Shown: piece by piece, positions 8,737-19,778 of the stretch | How the letters are laid out: the number at the start of each line of letters is the position of its first letter | Numbering within the stretch: the stretch's first letter is position 1 | Program-made: the position numbers and the translations under genes | Assembly: GCF_051020985.1 (NCBI RefSeq) | Contig: NC_135000.1 | Location: forward strand, 22,288,784 to 22,352,783 | DNA from: Nomia melanderi | Lineage: Eukaryota > Arthropoda > Insecta > Hymenoptera > Halictidae | Direction of reading: 5' to 3' | DNA: 64,000 nucleotides | The notes under the pieces: model-generated | The model's input: only the letters and a program-made list of their open reading frames with translations | Told to the model about the DNA's origin: nothing | Database searches by the model: none

Positions 8737-9888
8737 CTGAATAAAATAAATCTCGATTAATATAACTTCTCACTCGAGTTCTACGAGTTATCGAACAAAT
8801 TTGTGTTTGGACCGCGGATCTTTAAGCAGATTCAACTTTTCGAGAATATCATTAGGAAAACAGAATTACAATAAGAAATGATCTTTTCTAATAATTATTT
8901 TAAAATGCGATTTCTGGATACTTCATTTATTTCTCTGTAACTAGTGCATTTCCAGTTATACAGTTTCATGTTTCTGCGTAAAAATCCGCGAATACTTGTT
9001 ATATTGACCGCTTCTATTATATTTCCTTTCACGACTATCCTTTTTGAAGTTATGTTCTCCCTTTAATAAGTAACTAAATGAAGGTTGAATGGTTAACAGG
9101 TAACGATGTTCAATTTCGAATTAAATAAAGAAAGTGATATTAAATTTCTACATAACAGAAATACGAATTTCTAAACATTATCGTAAGTCCAACTCGAAAT
9201 GAAATATCGTACTTTCTCACGATTATTAAAGAAACCAACACCCAAACGACTAAAATTCTTCGAGATCAGTTCTCCAATGATCTATGCAAGAGAGTTCGGT
9301 CCCGACGTCGATTTTTTTCTATCCGCGGGATCCACACCGCGTAACCGGTCAAAAGACAAATCGTTTAAAGCGGCGGCAACGTTAAGGGCCATCGAACAAT
9401 CGTAACAACGAAATTACACGGTCACGAGCATCGCATGAAAGTTAAATGACCGTGGTTCGCGCCGAGGGACGAGGGGAGTAGGCGGTAGGCGGATAATACA
9501 GAATTTACGCGGGAGAGGTGGAGGAGGAGGAGGAGGATGGTTGAAAATTGTTGCGAGAGAAAAATCGATCGCGCGCGACCGAGCATACTCCTGCGTTTTA
9601 TTTCGCGGTCTGCCGTTTGTTTTTCGCGGGCGGTACGTGTGTTTCGTGTAGATGTGCGGAGCGTGTGCTCTTTTTTTCTCCCCTCCACTTTTCATTCTTA
9701 ACGATCTCTCTCACCTGCCCTCTTTCGCCGAGCTGCGGGGTAGTATCGGCAAGCATGGAAAAATAATTAATGGGAGAACGTAAGTGCGCCGCGCGGACGC
9801 GGGCGTCGTCCGTTGAAAAATAATGGGAGAGAGTGAGAGAAAAGCATTCGATTTAACGAGGCGGCCGACACCGCCCCCGCACCCGTAC
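8737..9888. other. Tou intron between exons 4 and 5
   Basis: AT-rich on the left. From about 9400 it becomes GC-rich with a GGA-type run (9517-9538). Overlapping open frames on both strands around 9414-9766 are low complexity and not supported as genes. Confidence 0.75.
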
Positions 9889-10078
9889 CTGACGACGTTC
9901 GTTTGCGAATTTGGCGTGGTGCTGGCCGAGGTATTATGATGAGAGGACGTGACCGGCGCCTGTGTCGAGACTGGCAGGCTGCTGGTCGTCATGTTCGGCG
10001 CCGTCGAGCCGCTGCCGCTGCTGCTGCTACTGCTGCTGCTGCTGTTCGCCGGTGTCTTGTGACTCTTGCTTGACTTAG
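9889..10078 (-). CDS. tou: toutatis/BAZ2-like, coding exon 4 (Ser/Thr-rich)
   Basis: The acceptor TTTCGCAG is followed by CTAAGTCAAGC, entering in phase 1. The peptide is Lys/Ser-rich (KSSKSHKTPAN), then a run of nine serines encoded by a CTG/GCT-type trinucleotide repeat on the + strand (10013-10044). It continues with Ser/Thr/Asn/His-rich low complexity, ending NSQTNVV. The donor is GTCAG|GTACGG, phase 2. The homoserine run could vary in length between individuals because of its repeat. No domain is visible, and a disordered linker is likely. The open frame runs past both splice sites (9711-10244), but the flanking residues are not in phase with known neighbours and are intronic. Confidence 0.78.
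10013..10044. repeat. CTG-type trinucleotide repeat encoding polyserine
   Basis: A CTG/CTA repeat within tou exon 4, read as AGC/AGT serine codons on the minus strand. Confidence 0.9.
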
Positions 10079-10591
10079 CTGCGAAACGAGAACAGAAATC
10101 GCTGGTCTTTAAATCGTCGCCGGGAATGCGGCTCGAGTTTTCAGTCTCTCGAATTGTGTTCCGGTGGATTTTATAATTGGAGTTTCGCACTGAATTGGAC
10201 AAACTGTGCTCGCAGCACGACATTTCCGTGACATTAATATTCATGCAGTTGCGTTCTTATTCTGCATCTTGAAATTTCTTAGGATCGAATAGGGGTAGTT
10301 CTACATTTTAATTAGTAATCTGTTGCACTTTTTGCGTGTGGGCATATTAAATTCTCGAGAACAACGCGATGAATGTTTCTGTTTAGAAAGCAACTTCAAT
10401 GATTAATTAATTTCGTTTGAAGCGTTTTGTATTTCCTATGTAGTAGGAAATCCGCTTGTTAGTTTTCACAAGGGGATGAGACATGTGGCAGTGCTTTGAA
10501 GAGGTTGAAAAAAAAACTCTGGGAAAGGAGATTAAGATATTGTACGACTAAGAGAAGATGATAAAACGAATGTTGCGATACTTACACTTAC
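10079..10591. other. Tou intron between exons 3 and 4
   Basis: AT-rich, with no additional feature. The donor side offers two GT sites 6 nt apart (see findings). Confidence 0.8.
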
Positions 10592-10771
10592 TGGACTTGT
10601 GTGACGAAAGGGACGGGGGATTAAGTAGAGAGGCAGGATAGGGTGGCAGGAGGCTCTCGGCTCCGGGCGGGAATCCGGGGAGTCCTGCCGCTCCTTGTAA
10701 CCTCGCGAGGTAGTCGTGTGCCGCCAGGTGTGAGGCCATCGTCCACCATGCTGCGCTTGCAGGATTGATAC
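10592..10771 (-). CDS. tou: toutatis/BAZ2-like, coding exon 3
   Basis: The acceptor GGGTTCAG precedes GTATCAATCC, entering in phase 1 and completing a Gly codon. The peptide reads GINPASAAWWTMASHLAAHD, then YLARLQGAAGLPGFPPGAE, then a Leu/Pro/Ser stretch ending SSHKSS. Two GT donors of similar quality lie 6 nt apart: TCCA|GTAAGT (exon end 10592) and AAGT|GTAAGT (exon end 10586). Both leave phase 1, so either splice keeps the frame and the choice adds or removes two residues. The hydrophobic/aromatic core (AAWWTMASHLAAHDYLARLQ) looks more constrained than the surrounding low complexity and could be a short interaction motif. I do not recognise it as a named domain. Confidence 0.78.
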
Positions 10772-11502
10772 CTGAACCCAATCAGCAAGATATCATTGCT
10801 ACCCGAATCGCTACCTTCAATCTTCATTTGACTAATTTATTGAGGGCTGACAGCGGTGAGTAATATACGGCTCTCTTAGAGATTTAGAACTCACAGCTAA
10901 GAAAATCATGAGTTTTCGAACAATATTGGAATATCCTTAAGGATACTACACATATTTATTAGTCGCTTCCTTTAATATTTGTATTTATTAATACCATGCT
11001 ACGCTTAAAATAACTTATCACAATAATAATATTTATTACATACAAAGTAACAAGAAAAACAATACTATTCCCCTTCAACTGCAATTACAACAAAAAAGTT
11101 TAATAAATCCACAAATCATTGCATTTATGCTTTCTACCAATAGTCGCTCCAGTTTTCAAGGAAAAGATATTGAGACAAGGAGTTAAGAAAATAGTCGATC
11201 ACTCATCGGGCTCGTTCGACCGTTGTATAAGGCAATGCACTATTAACTCTTTGCACTCGATAGGTGATTCGCAGTCACCGTTTGATTGGATATAACAAAA
11301 TTCAATGTGTTATATATCGATACGTGAGATGTTAATAAAATATATAAGATATATAAAATATCTTTGTTTCTTGATTTACATATGTTTCCTCATTAGTTCG
11401 TTTCAAATAATGTCGTCTATGTCTTATTGGAAAGTGTCGAATGTTTCTAGTGAAAAGCTTCCGAGTGTAAAGGGTTAAAGTTAATTAAAGAAGAATAATT
11501 AC
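10772..11502. other. Tou intron between exons 2 and 3, with a TTAA-flanked element
   Basis: AT-rich intron that contains the 236-bp inverted-repeat element at 11243-11478, ending just 25 nt before exon 2. Confidence 0.8.
11243..11478. mobile_element. TTAA-flanked MITE (TTAACTCTTTGCACTCG type)
   Basis: The left end reads TTAACTCTTTGCACTCGA. The right end, reverse-complemented, reads TTAACCCTTTACACTCGG (15 of 18 identical). TTAA is the piggyBac target site, and the 236-bp non-coding length fits a MITE. The insertion lies between tou exons 2 and 3. Confidence 0.7.
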
Positions 11503-11730
11503 CTAAACTAGCAGCTTGACTGGCGGCCACGCTCAGAGTGCCAAGGCTGCTGTGAGAGTATGGGGATGGCGGCGGCGCGGAGGCCGGCGTGTGGCCCCCG
11601 AAACCGGGCGCGGATCCGCCTCGGCTCAGGATGGCGTAAGCCGACGGCAAATGATGGGCCCCCAGCCCATATCCACCGGGCATCCCGCCGAAAAGCGACG
11701 AAGCTGCGCTGTCGCCCCGCGGCCAATACG
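11503..11730 (-). CDS. tou: toutatis/BAZ2-like, coding exon 2
   Basis: This exon begins after an ATTACAG acceptor and enters in phase 1. It encodes YWPRGDSAASSLFGG, a Gly/Leu/Ala-rich segment and a Pro/Ser/His stretch (PPPSPYSHSS), and ends ...AASLG. The donor is TTTAG|GTAATT, phase 1, and splits a Gly codon completed by the next exon. There is no catalytic or folded domain; the composition suggests a disordered N-terminal region, as in BAZ2 proteins. The frame is GC-rich and open over its whole length, unlike the AT-rich flanks. Assignment to tou is by phase continuity with both neighbours and by composition. Confidence 0.75.
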
Positions 11731-12395
11731 CTGTAATCAAAATCAAAACGGACCGGTCAAATTATACGCTCGCGCACGGAACGCCGGTTCATTCGAAAAT
11801 ACAGCCCCCGCCTCTCCGAGATCGAGGTGAACCGTCGTTCCCACAACAAAATGCAAGATTCGAATCCTCGCGAAGCGGACAGGCACAGTATCGAATCAGG
11901 AATCACGTCGATTACAAAGTGCACAATTAATTTTTTACAGTCGGCCATAACGCTTGGTAATTGTTTGTTTTCTTTCGCCGTCACCGTGCGTCAACGGAAT
12001 TTCATTCGTAATAAAGATAAATGAAAATTAAATAATATTCGCCGATGTTTATCGATATCCACGAAACGGCGTTTGTTACGTTTAAATACGTAAATGCTGA
12101 TTTGTTTGAACTCGGTTCGGACATTTGTTAAACGATCCCAGGAGTGTTTTGTTTCGTAGTTTGATATAAAAATTCTTTCTATCAGCAACAGGATATGAAG
12201 ATTTATTTCGTTTGTCGTTGATGTAAGTTTCTTGCGTAACGCTTTGCTCATTGAATCGAACGAATGATGTTATTAATCCGTGCAGCTGTTTATAACATTA
12301 AGTTGATATTAATTGATTTACCAGTTATAGAAGTATGAAAATGTATGAGACATTGTTCCAAAGACATTGTGCAGCTCCCGCATCCTGAGCCTGTC

Positions 12396-12620
12396 TTAAC
12401 ACTAAAACTACCGGACGGATCAAATTGACCTATTTTAGAGTTTTTATTTTGGAAATATTCGAATCATGAAAGCACGTTTGCGAAAGATTTTAAATTAAAT
12501 TTGCGTATTTGCACAGATACGAGACTAGGCGACCCTTCGAATTTCAAGAAACGTATTATTCTAACTTTTATAGAAAATTAGAAATTAGTCACTGTAACTG
12601 TTCGGTAGCTTTAGTGTTAA
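12396..12620. mobile_element. TTAA-flanked MITE, family A, copy 1
   Basis: Left end TTAACACTAAAACTACCGGA; right end reverse-complemented TTAACACTAAAGCTACCGAA (18 of 20 identical). Total length 225 bp, identical to the copy at 21645. Bounded by TTAA on both sides, non-coding, so piggyBac-type. A subterminal GGATCAAATTGACC resembles the CAGTCAAAATGACTG motif of copy 2. Confidence 0.85.
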
Positions 12621-13519
12621 AAGCTAAAAAGCCACTGGAGCAAGGGGACTCTTCCACTTAGGATGCTCGCGTCAATAGATATAGAACAACAGTTGATGTT
12701 ATTGGCCGAGTCGCATAACGGAGGAAGCGGACGGAACGGAATGCGCCGGAGCGAGATGTAATGATCATTGACGTTGAATTTCGTTTCTATGCAGTGGCGG
12801 CTTTTTATGTTTACCGAATCCTGAGGACACGGAGGCTTGGCTACTGTTTCCTGGAAGGACCGTGGTGAAGCGTGTCGCCGATTCCCCTTGCCTCTGTGCA
12901 TTTTTAGCTTTTAGGATTGACTCTGGACGCGAGGGCTGCACAGTAGATCGATCGAAACGTCCCCGTCTAATATTTTCCAATGGTTACACTTATTAACTCC
13001 CGGCAATAATTACACATTCGCCGGTAACGAAGCCAGAAATTCGGGTGTAGCTCGAATAATTACGACTGGGAGGGCCGGTTCCCCATGGAAACTGATACTT
13101 CCATCAAATTTGAACAGAGCGGAGGCTCCGCGCGAAATTTCACTGGACGCGGTTGTTTGAATTACGATACGAAAATGTTTCCTCCGCTCGCGGCCCTCGT
13201 TATCGGAATAATCGATAAATTAATTGAACCAGCCAGCCCGCGCTGACAAAGCCGCGGCTCTCTCGTTGATTTCTCTTCTAAATCGCGAAGCGTCGTCTAC
13301 TTTTTCCGAATTCGTTGACGGACGCGTCCCTCGCTCTCGCGTTCCGATGCGCGTCGCGGAACCGCGCCGATTCGTCTCGGTTTACCGGACAATTCGCGCG
13401 AGCCCGCCTCGCGATTCGAGTTAATTAACTGACTATCCGCGAACGTACCGAATTAATTTACCCGATAGAATTAAATACGGTTCGCTTGACCCGAAACAGA
13501 GACCCACGGAGATAGATAC

Positions 13520-14020
13520 TCGGAGTGAGAAAGAGGAACGTGGGTCGAGCGAGAGAGCAAGGGGGATGGAAGAGGCTGAGGTGGTGAGAGAAAGAGATGA
13601 AGTAAGAGGAAAGGGGCGAGAGGAGGAGAGTCGCGGAAAAACACAAGAAAAGAGAAAACAACAGGGAAAAAGGAAAATGAGGAAGTGAGAGAAAAAAAGA
13701 GAGAAACAAAATAGAAAAGAAAGGGAAAGAATGGTGAAGAGAAAAGAGAAGAAAGCAATAGAATAGAAAAGAAAGAGCAGAAAGGGGCGAAGTTGAAAAA
13801 ACTAGAAAAGAAAGAGAGAAAAGGGGTGAAGTTGAAAAAACTAGAAAAGAAAGAGGGAAAAGGGGTGAAGTTGAAAAAACTAGAAAAGAAAGAGGGAAAA
13901 GGGATGAAGTTGGAACAAATAGGAAAGGGGTGAAATTTAAAAGAAAGAGAATGGGATGGAATTTAATAGAAAACGAAAGAATAGAAAAAGAGAAAGAAAA
14001 GGAAACGGGGTGGGAGGGAA
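13520..14020. repeat. Purine-rich tract
   Basis: About 500 bp of almost pure A/G on the + strand, including the 39-bp minisatellite. The tou transcript would carry it as a C/U tract. Nothing coding is credible here. Confidence 0.85.
13784..13935. repeat. 39-bp minisatellite (about 3.7 copies)
   Basis: Units starting GGGG(C/T)GAAGTTGAAAAAAC recur at 13784, 13823 and 13862, and as a diverged copy at 13901, exactly 39 bp apart. The unit length is divisible by three and gives a spurious 13-residue repeat (FSTSPLFPLSFLV) on the minus strand. Confidence 0.92.
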
Positions 14021-14618
14021 CAACGTGCACAAAGGTCGGAAAATATTTATAAATTCGAGAAACGAAGAGTTAAACCAGCCACTGACTCGCGCTACCGAAA
14101 TATTTTGCTTCCGTTACATAACCGTGTTAAAGGGACAAGCGAGCAGGGGGTGGCGGGAAAAAGTTTTCCGCGGGGGAGAAAAGCTGCAACAGCAGCAGCA
14201 GCTCCGGTGTGCGTGCAAATGCGACGAGCAGGAGGATGCGAGCAGGTACACAGGAAAATGGATTTAAATAATAGAACCGACCGGCCGAAAATAAATCGCG
14301 ACCATTATTATTCTCTCGCGGACACACGCATACGGACGCGCGCGTACGGGGTGGGACACGCGAATTATTTAATCGGGGAATCGATGGTGCGCGGCAGGAT
14401 GAATTACTCATTCATTAATACTTTTAATTATTCATTATTCTATCTAAAAAGAACGGCCGCGTTGTTTTCCGGTTCCGTGGTTCGTACGTATCAATTATTT
14501 TCTTTGAACCGCGGTTTACAATAACATGCCGTTTTGCTTAAAATATACAAGGATTATGCCAATGAAAATATGAACGTTAAGAATAGTAACAACGTACCTT
14601 TATTATCTCAACATTATA

Positions 14619-14869
14619 TTAACACATTGCGTACCGGTAACGAGAAAACTCGTTTTTATATAAAGACACTTAGCTATGCAATTTCGCTAATTACCACAGC
14701 ATTGAAAAAAATATAAAATTTAATTCGAATTGATTATCTATTTAAAACATATTACATAACAATATGATGTCCGAGTTTTGCTATGTATAACGATATAAGT
14801 TGACCTCAGTGAAAATTGCCATCCGCACAATTCAGTTTTCTGAAAATTAGCCGGTACACAATGTGTTAA
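14619..14869. mobile_element. TTAA-flanked MITE, TTAACACATTGCGTACCGG type
   Basis: Left end TTAACACATTGCGTACCGGT; right end reverse-complemented TTAACACATTGTGTACCGGC, i.e. 18 of 20 identical. The element is 251 bp with no transposase. Frames crossing it are not credible. Confidence 0.85.
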
Positions 14870-17800
14870 CGAAAATTTTGGAACTGCAAAGTCGTGTTTC
14901 TCCGAAACATTTGTCCAAATCACGCGTACGGAATATTAGCCGTACAGTGTGAAGAAGGTAATAAGCGTTATCGGCTCTTCCTTTTAGAAATTCAAACAAT
15001 TCATTTTCCTCGAGAAACTCGATTAAAATTCATAGATCGACCGATATTATTCTTCGGCCAGGAAACAATCGCTGGGTTCCCGGTGAATTGAACCTTTCAT
15101 TAATTAAATCATCTCCGTTAATTGGGATTATCGGGTTCGTGCGTTAGCCTATCGGTCGGGTAATGATTAAAGTATTAAGTCTACCCGCTAATAGTAATAA
15201 TAACTATGCGCGCCAATAGCGGGGAGCGCGCGGATACCCGACGCGACTATAACGAACAGGAAGCCGGGCAAATTGCAGAAGCTAAGAACTCGTTATGGTA
15301 ATGTCGTTGGCCAGGGCGGCTCGGCGGCGCGACGCGGCCGGCAAAAATGCCGGGCTGGAGCCCCGATACTTTCTAATTTTCATAAACCGCTGACAATTTT
15401 CATTAAACTATCTCCCGCTTTGTCGCGATTAACAATTACGCGTGCGCTCGTAACCCTCGGCTTTGTTACGTAATTCATTACACGATCGCATTATCGCGGA
15501 TTACGGCGAATCTATTCCGCGTTCCCGGCTTGAGATAATAGGTCAACGAGCATCGCGACATGTTAGACCATGGGCTTATTCTACGATTGTTGATCAGGGA
15601 TTTTTCTGAAAAATTATGTTTCACGCATCTGGTTTCGTTCGAGAACCTGGAAATCGAAATTAAGTGGAATTTCGTTCTCCGTATTAATAGTTTTGATAGC
15701 TTAGGAAAATTTTAAAAACTATGAAAGTTTTAAGGAACTTTCTTCTTTGTATTTTTGTAGATTTCTACTGTGAATTATATCTTTCTTAATTAGTCTTAAT
15801 CAAGAACTATGTGTGGAAGTATTGATAGATCGTTTTTCTATTTTTATTAAATTGAAGAATGAAATAACGGGTGTCCCAGGATAGACGTCTGCAGTCATCA
15901 TTTAAGGATGGCGAGAGGATAATTGACAATTTCTGTTGCAGACCTGAATGACGTGGAACTTAAAACATTGATAAGACCAGGTAAAAATATGAAATATTTT
16001 TACTTATACTCTTCACAGGCTTGCAGAAGTAAACAAAAGGAAAATGATCGCAGCGAAAATAACAAGACAATCTGTCTTGTTAAAGGTCTAGACCAGTAGA
16101 ATTGAATATAATGTAGATTGTACACTCCATTCATTAAATTTATAGTCAGATATAGGTAGCACGGATGTAGATCTGCGTCTAAATATAGCTCACCGTTTCT
16201 ACTTGCACTACAGACGTATACATCGATTTCAGTGAGAACAGTTTCTCGCTTAATCTGTTTCCTGACAAACTGGTCACTATTTACGCAAACTCATGGGCGT
16301 GCGGGAGATGATGGAAAATTCCGGGGTCGAACAATAAAAACAAAATCGACAATCGAATGAAGATCGAATCGAACTTCATAAAAATATTTGTTCCATAATA
16401 CTTCTCTTAATTACATCTGCAACAAACACACCAGTCAAATCTTCAACCTCCTCCATTGACCATTCCATAAACAAATTCTTTAACAATCCCCCATTTAACA
16501 AGTCCAATCATAAATGAAACCTCCAACACAAAACAGAATAAACACACCTTATTTACAAAATAAAATCCCACACAATGCTACACAGTGAAAAAAAACCAAT
16601 AATTTCCCCAATGTAAAAAACATATTAAACGCTGCACACAAGCAATACACCTCCGTAACGTTAATATTTAAAAAATAAGTTAATATTTAACTTACATTCC
16701 CTTTCGCAAAGTGTGAACAACGAATTCTAAAAAGAAAAAAGGTTGAAAATAATTCCCCTCGAAGCGGATAATAAAAATCACATGAATACAAAGAGAAAAG
16801 TATTTACCTATATACCATGCATCGCAAAGAGCGTACACGATCGAACGCATGACTCGAGTAACACCCGATATCGGCTTTAACGCGACTCGGAGTCGGCCAT
16901 ATTTTCCCGTATTATGTATCTTTCTGTTGATTCAAGCCGCGGGTCGATATACGAAAATTCTGTACCCCTCTTTCCCGTCGCACACGCGGTGGTACCGGAG
17001 GCGCTCACCGACTTCGTCGTAGACGCGGTCGCGGGCCACGACCTTGGTCGTGTGTTTGTACAATTTATTGTTACAAACGCGGCCCGCGAGCGTACCGTTG
17101 ATTTTCTACGAGTACCGCGGCCTTGAGCAAGGCCGTGGCATTGAAATCCAAGCGCCGCTTTAATTTATACCGGTCGTTGAACCCCCGGCTGGCTTATACG
17201 ACTACTTCACCGGCTGAGCAGCTGCATAATGCAGCTCTAGGTGCATACATATATACACGGTACGTACGCGCGCCACGTATGCACACGTACCGAGGCCGGC
17301 CGGACTGAAATTTTCCTGACAGATTTTCCCTTTCGTTTTCCCGCCGTTTCTTTCAACGAACCTCTTGCTCCTTTTCTATTCCGCTTCCTTTGTTCCTTTT
17401 CGTCCTGCCGATCCCATGATCACGTGCGAATAAAGGGAGACTCGTGTGGGAATCGAACGGGGAGATTCGTTGCATTTCGATTACTTATAGAAGTAATGAA
17501 TTGCTGGGATATTTTTATAATATTTGTTGGGAGAATTTAGAATTTGAGGGACGGGGTTTGTAAATTGTCTGGTTTGTAAGATGAAATGAAGTCTAGAATA
17601 AATAGATCAGGGATACGAATAGATTCTTGATTAAGTAGTGCAATAGTAGAGTAGCAGCTTAAATATTAAAACTACGATTTTTATTGTATTAACAAATGAT
17701 AAATATTGCTACGTCAATAGTTAGCAGACGTTCAACATGGAGGAACAAAAAGAGAGAGAAAGGAAGGGTTTACATGTTTCATATTCGCGAATATGCGTGT

Positions 17801-18396
17801 CTTCTTTCTCCACCGATGGATCAGGGAAGAAATGGCGGATCCGGGGTTGAAAGAACTTCCCGTTTAATTGCAGTGCGCGCGTCATTAACCGACCCGGAAT
17901 TAATGACGATGGCGGAGGCAGACCGGTTGATAAATAATTTCGAAAATTATACTGCGACAGAGAACGACGCCCTGGGCACGATCGTTTATTTCGTACCGCA
18001 AACCCCATCCTTCATCGCTGGCCAGCATGAAATACACCCGTTTTCCCGATTGACTTTTAATGCGGGCACAAATTTCTTCTTTTAATGAGCCGGCGAACGC
18101 CGATGCGTGTTACCTCGTGCTTTCCTCTTTAATACGGACGCTTTAATGGCAATCCATTATTCGAGTAACCGACCGACCAGCGGAGAGCATTAAAACCAGG
18201 CTGCCGTGGCCGGAGTCGCCGCCATTTTCGGGGATGTTCTCTTCTTCGGCTCTCGCCAGCCGTGCACTCGATAAAAGAAAAGAGATTCTTTTCTTCCCGC
18301 CTCCCGCGAATTCTATTCGTTTATCCCCATGAATATTTAAATTCACTTTTCGGGACAATCGCGTTTCATAGGATTAAACCTGTCCGGGCTGGGGAC

Positions 18397-18416
18397 ACGA
18401 CGAGTTAACTCGTCGT
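18397..18416. other. Perfect 20-bp palindrome
   Basis: ACGACGAGTTAACTCGTCGT equals its own reverse complement and is centred on TTAA. Function unknown. Confidence 0.9.
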
Positions 18417-19530
18417 TTGTATTCAACTTCCTCTTCCAATCATTTTTACCATTCTTATTTACTTATTTTTCTAGTTCTCTTTATGATCATCCTTTCGTAG
18501 CATTTAGCAGGGGAAATTATATTTTAGTGAACCTTGTTGCTGCCAGGTTTTCATTAGATTGATTTTATTGGTATTTAATATTTTATAAATACGTCTATAG
18601 TAAATGAAGATGTGTATATGATGTAAATTAGTTCACGAAAGAAAAGTATTAAGTTAAGAAAAATGCTCTTCTTAAAACTATTGTTTTCGATAACTATTTA
18701 TTTACTATTATAATTGAATTCTTTGAACAAATTTGTTCCACTATTCAAAGAAATCGAACATTTTACCAATCCAACGCGAGTTCAAAATCTTTCGAAATGA
18801 ATTTACCGTACAATTAAGAGATAAATACCAGGATTACTATATCATTTGATAAGGTGACACATGTAAATTTCCCTCCTATACTAAAATAACAGAACACGAT
18901 ATTATATGATATTTTAACGTTTTTATTTTTAAAAAAATACCGGACTGATCTCCAGCTTCTCCAACACGGGAAAATAGAAATATGTATCATACAGGTGTAT
19001 CGGTTACGAAGATTTACGTTCGGGAATATCAACGACGCTCGGGCGCGGGCGGATCGATAGCCGGGTACGCGGATTCGCGTAACGAAGAGGAATTAAATCG
19101 TAATCCCGCTCGCACGGAATAATTTTATCAAAAAGTTCTTCGTTTCCGTATCGTAGGGAATGGTAAACATGCTTATTCCTAGCGTGAATCGTATTAATGA
19201 AACGGATCCATGATCGAGGACCGGCAGAATCGCGAGCCGAGTATACCGGCAGGATTTATTCTCGTTTCAAAGTTGTTTCCCGAATAAATCGCACGAAAGC
19301 GTCGCGTCGTGCCAAGAGCCTCGCCGGACCCTCCGTACACGGTGATCCGAAAGTTCTGTCGCAGAATTTCACTGCATTGATAAGCCAGACCTGCAATGTT
19401 TGCCTCAAACAGCGTTGACCCAGTTAATGATCGATATTGAGAATGCGACGACTCAAACTATTACACGCGTGCAATATTTCTACCGTTTATTTTGACAATT
19501 TCTAAACATTCTCTTGCAACATTGATTTCC

Positions 19531-19778
19531 TCAACCCCTTGGCGTACTATTTACTTTCGCTACTAAGCTCGTGTAATATTTTACTATCGACAATTTGGAA
19601 GAAATGCAATAAAACATTCCATTCTACTTCAAGTGGAAATTTCATTTGAAGATAATACATTGATAATAGCAAAATAGTTGTTTGTTTTGATCCGTGGGTA
19701 ATGAACAACATTGATCGCTGTTAAATTAGTCTAGAAATCGTCGCGAGTCTCACTCGTCATTGTACGGCAAGGGGTTAA
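19531..19778. mobile_element. MITE, TTAACCCCTTGCCGTAC type
   Basis: The right end reverse-complemented is TTAACCCCTTGCCGTACAAT; the left end is TCAACCCCTTGGCGTACTAT, with the first TTAA mutated to TCAA. Seventeen of 20 positions agree. Length about 248 bp, non-coding. Related termini occur at 23433, 52965 and 56555. Confidence 0.7.

Noticed and set aside
13458..14030. 190-codon minus-strand frame
   Set aside because: It is composed almost only of Ser, Leu, Phe and Pro from a purine-rich tract and a 39-bp repeat. No domain, no splice support.
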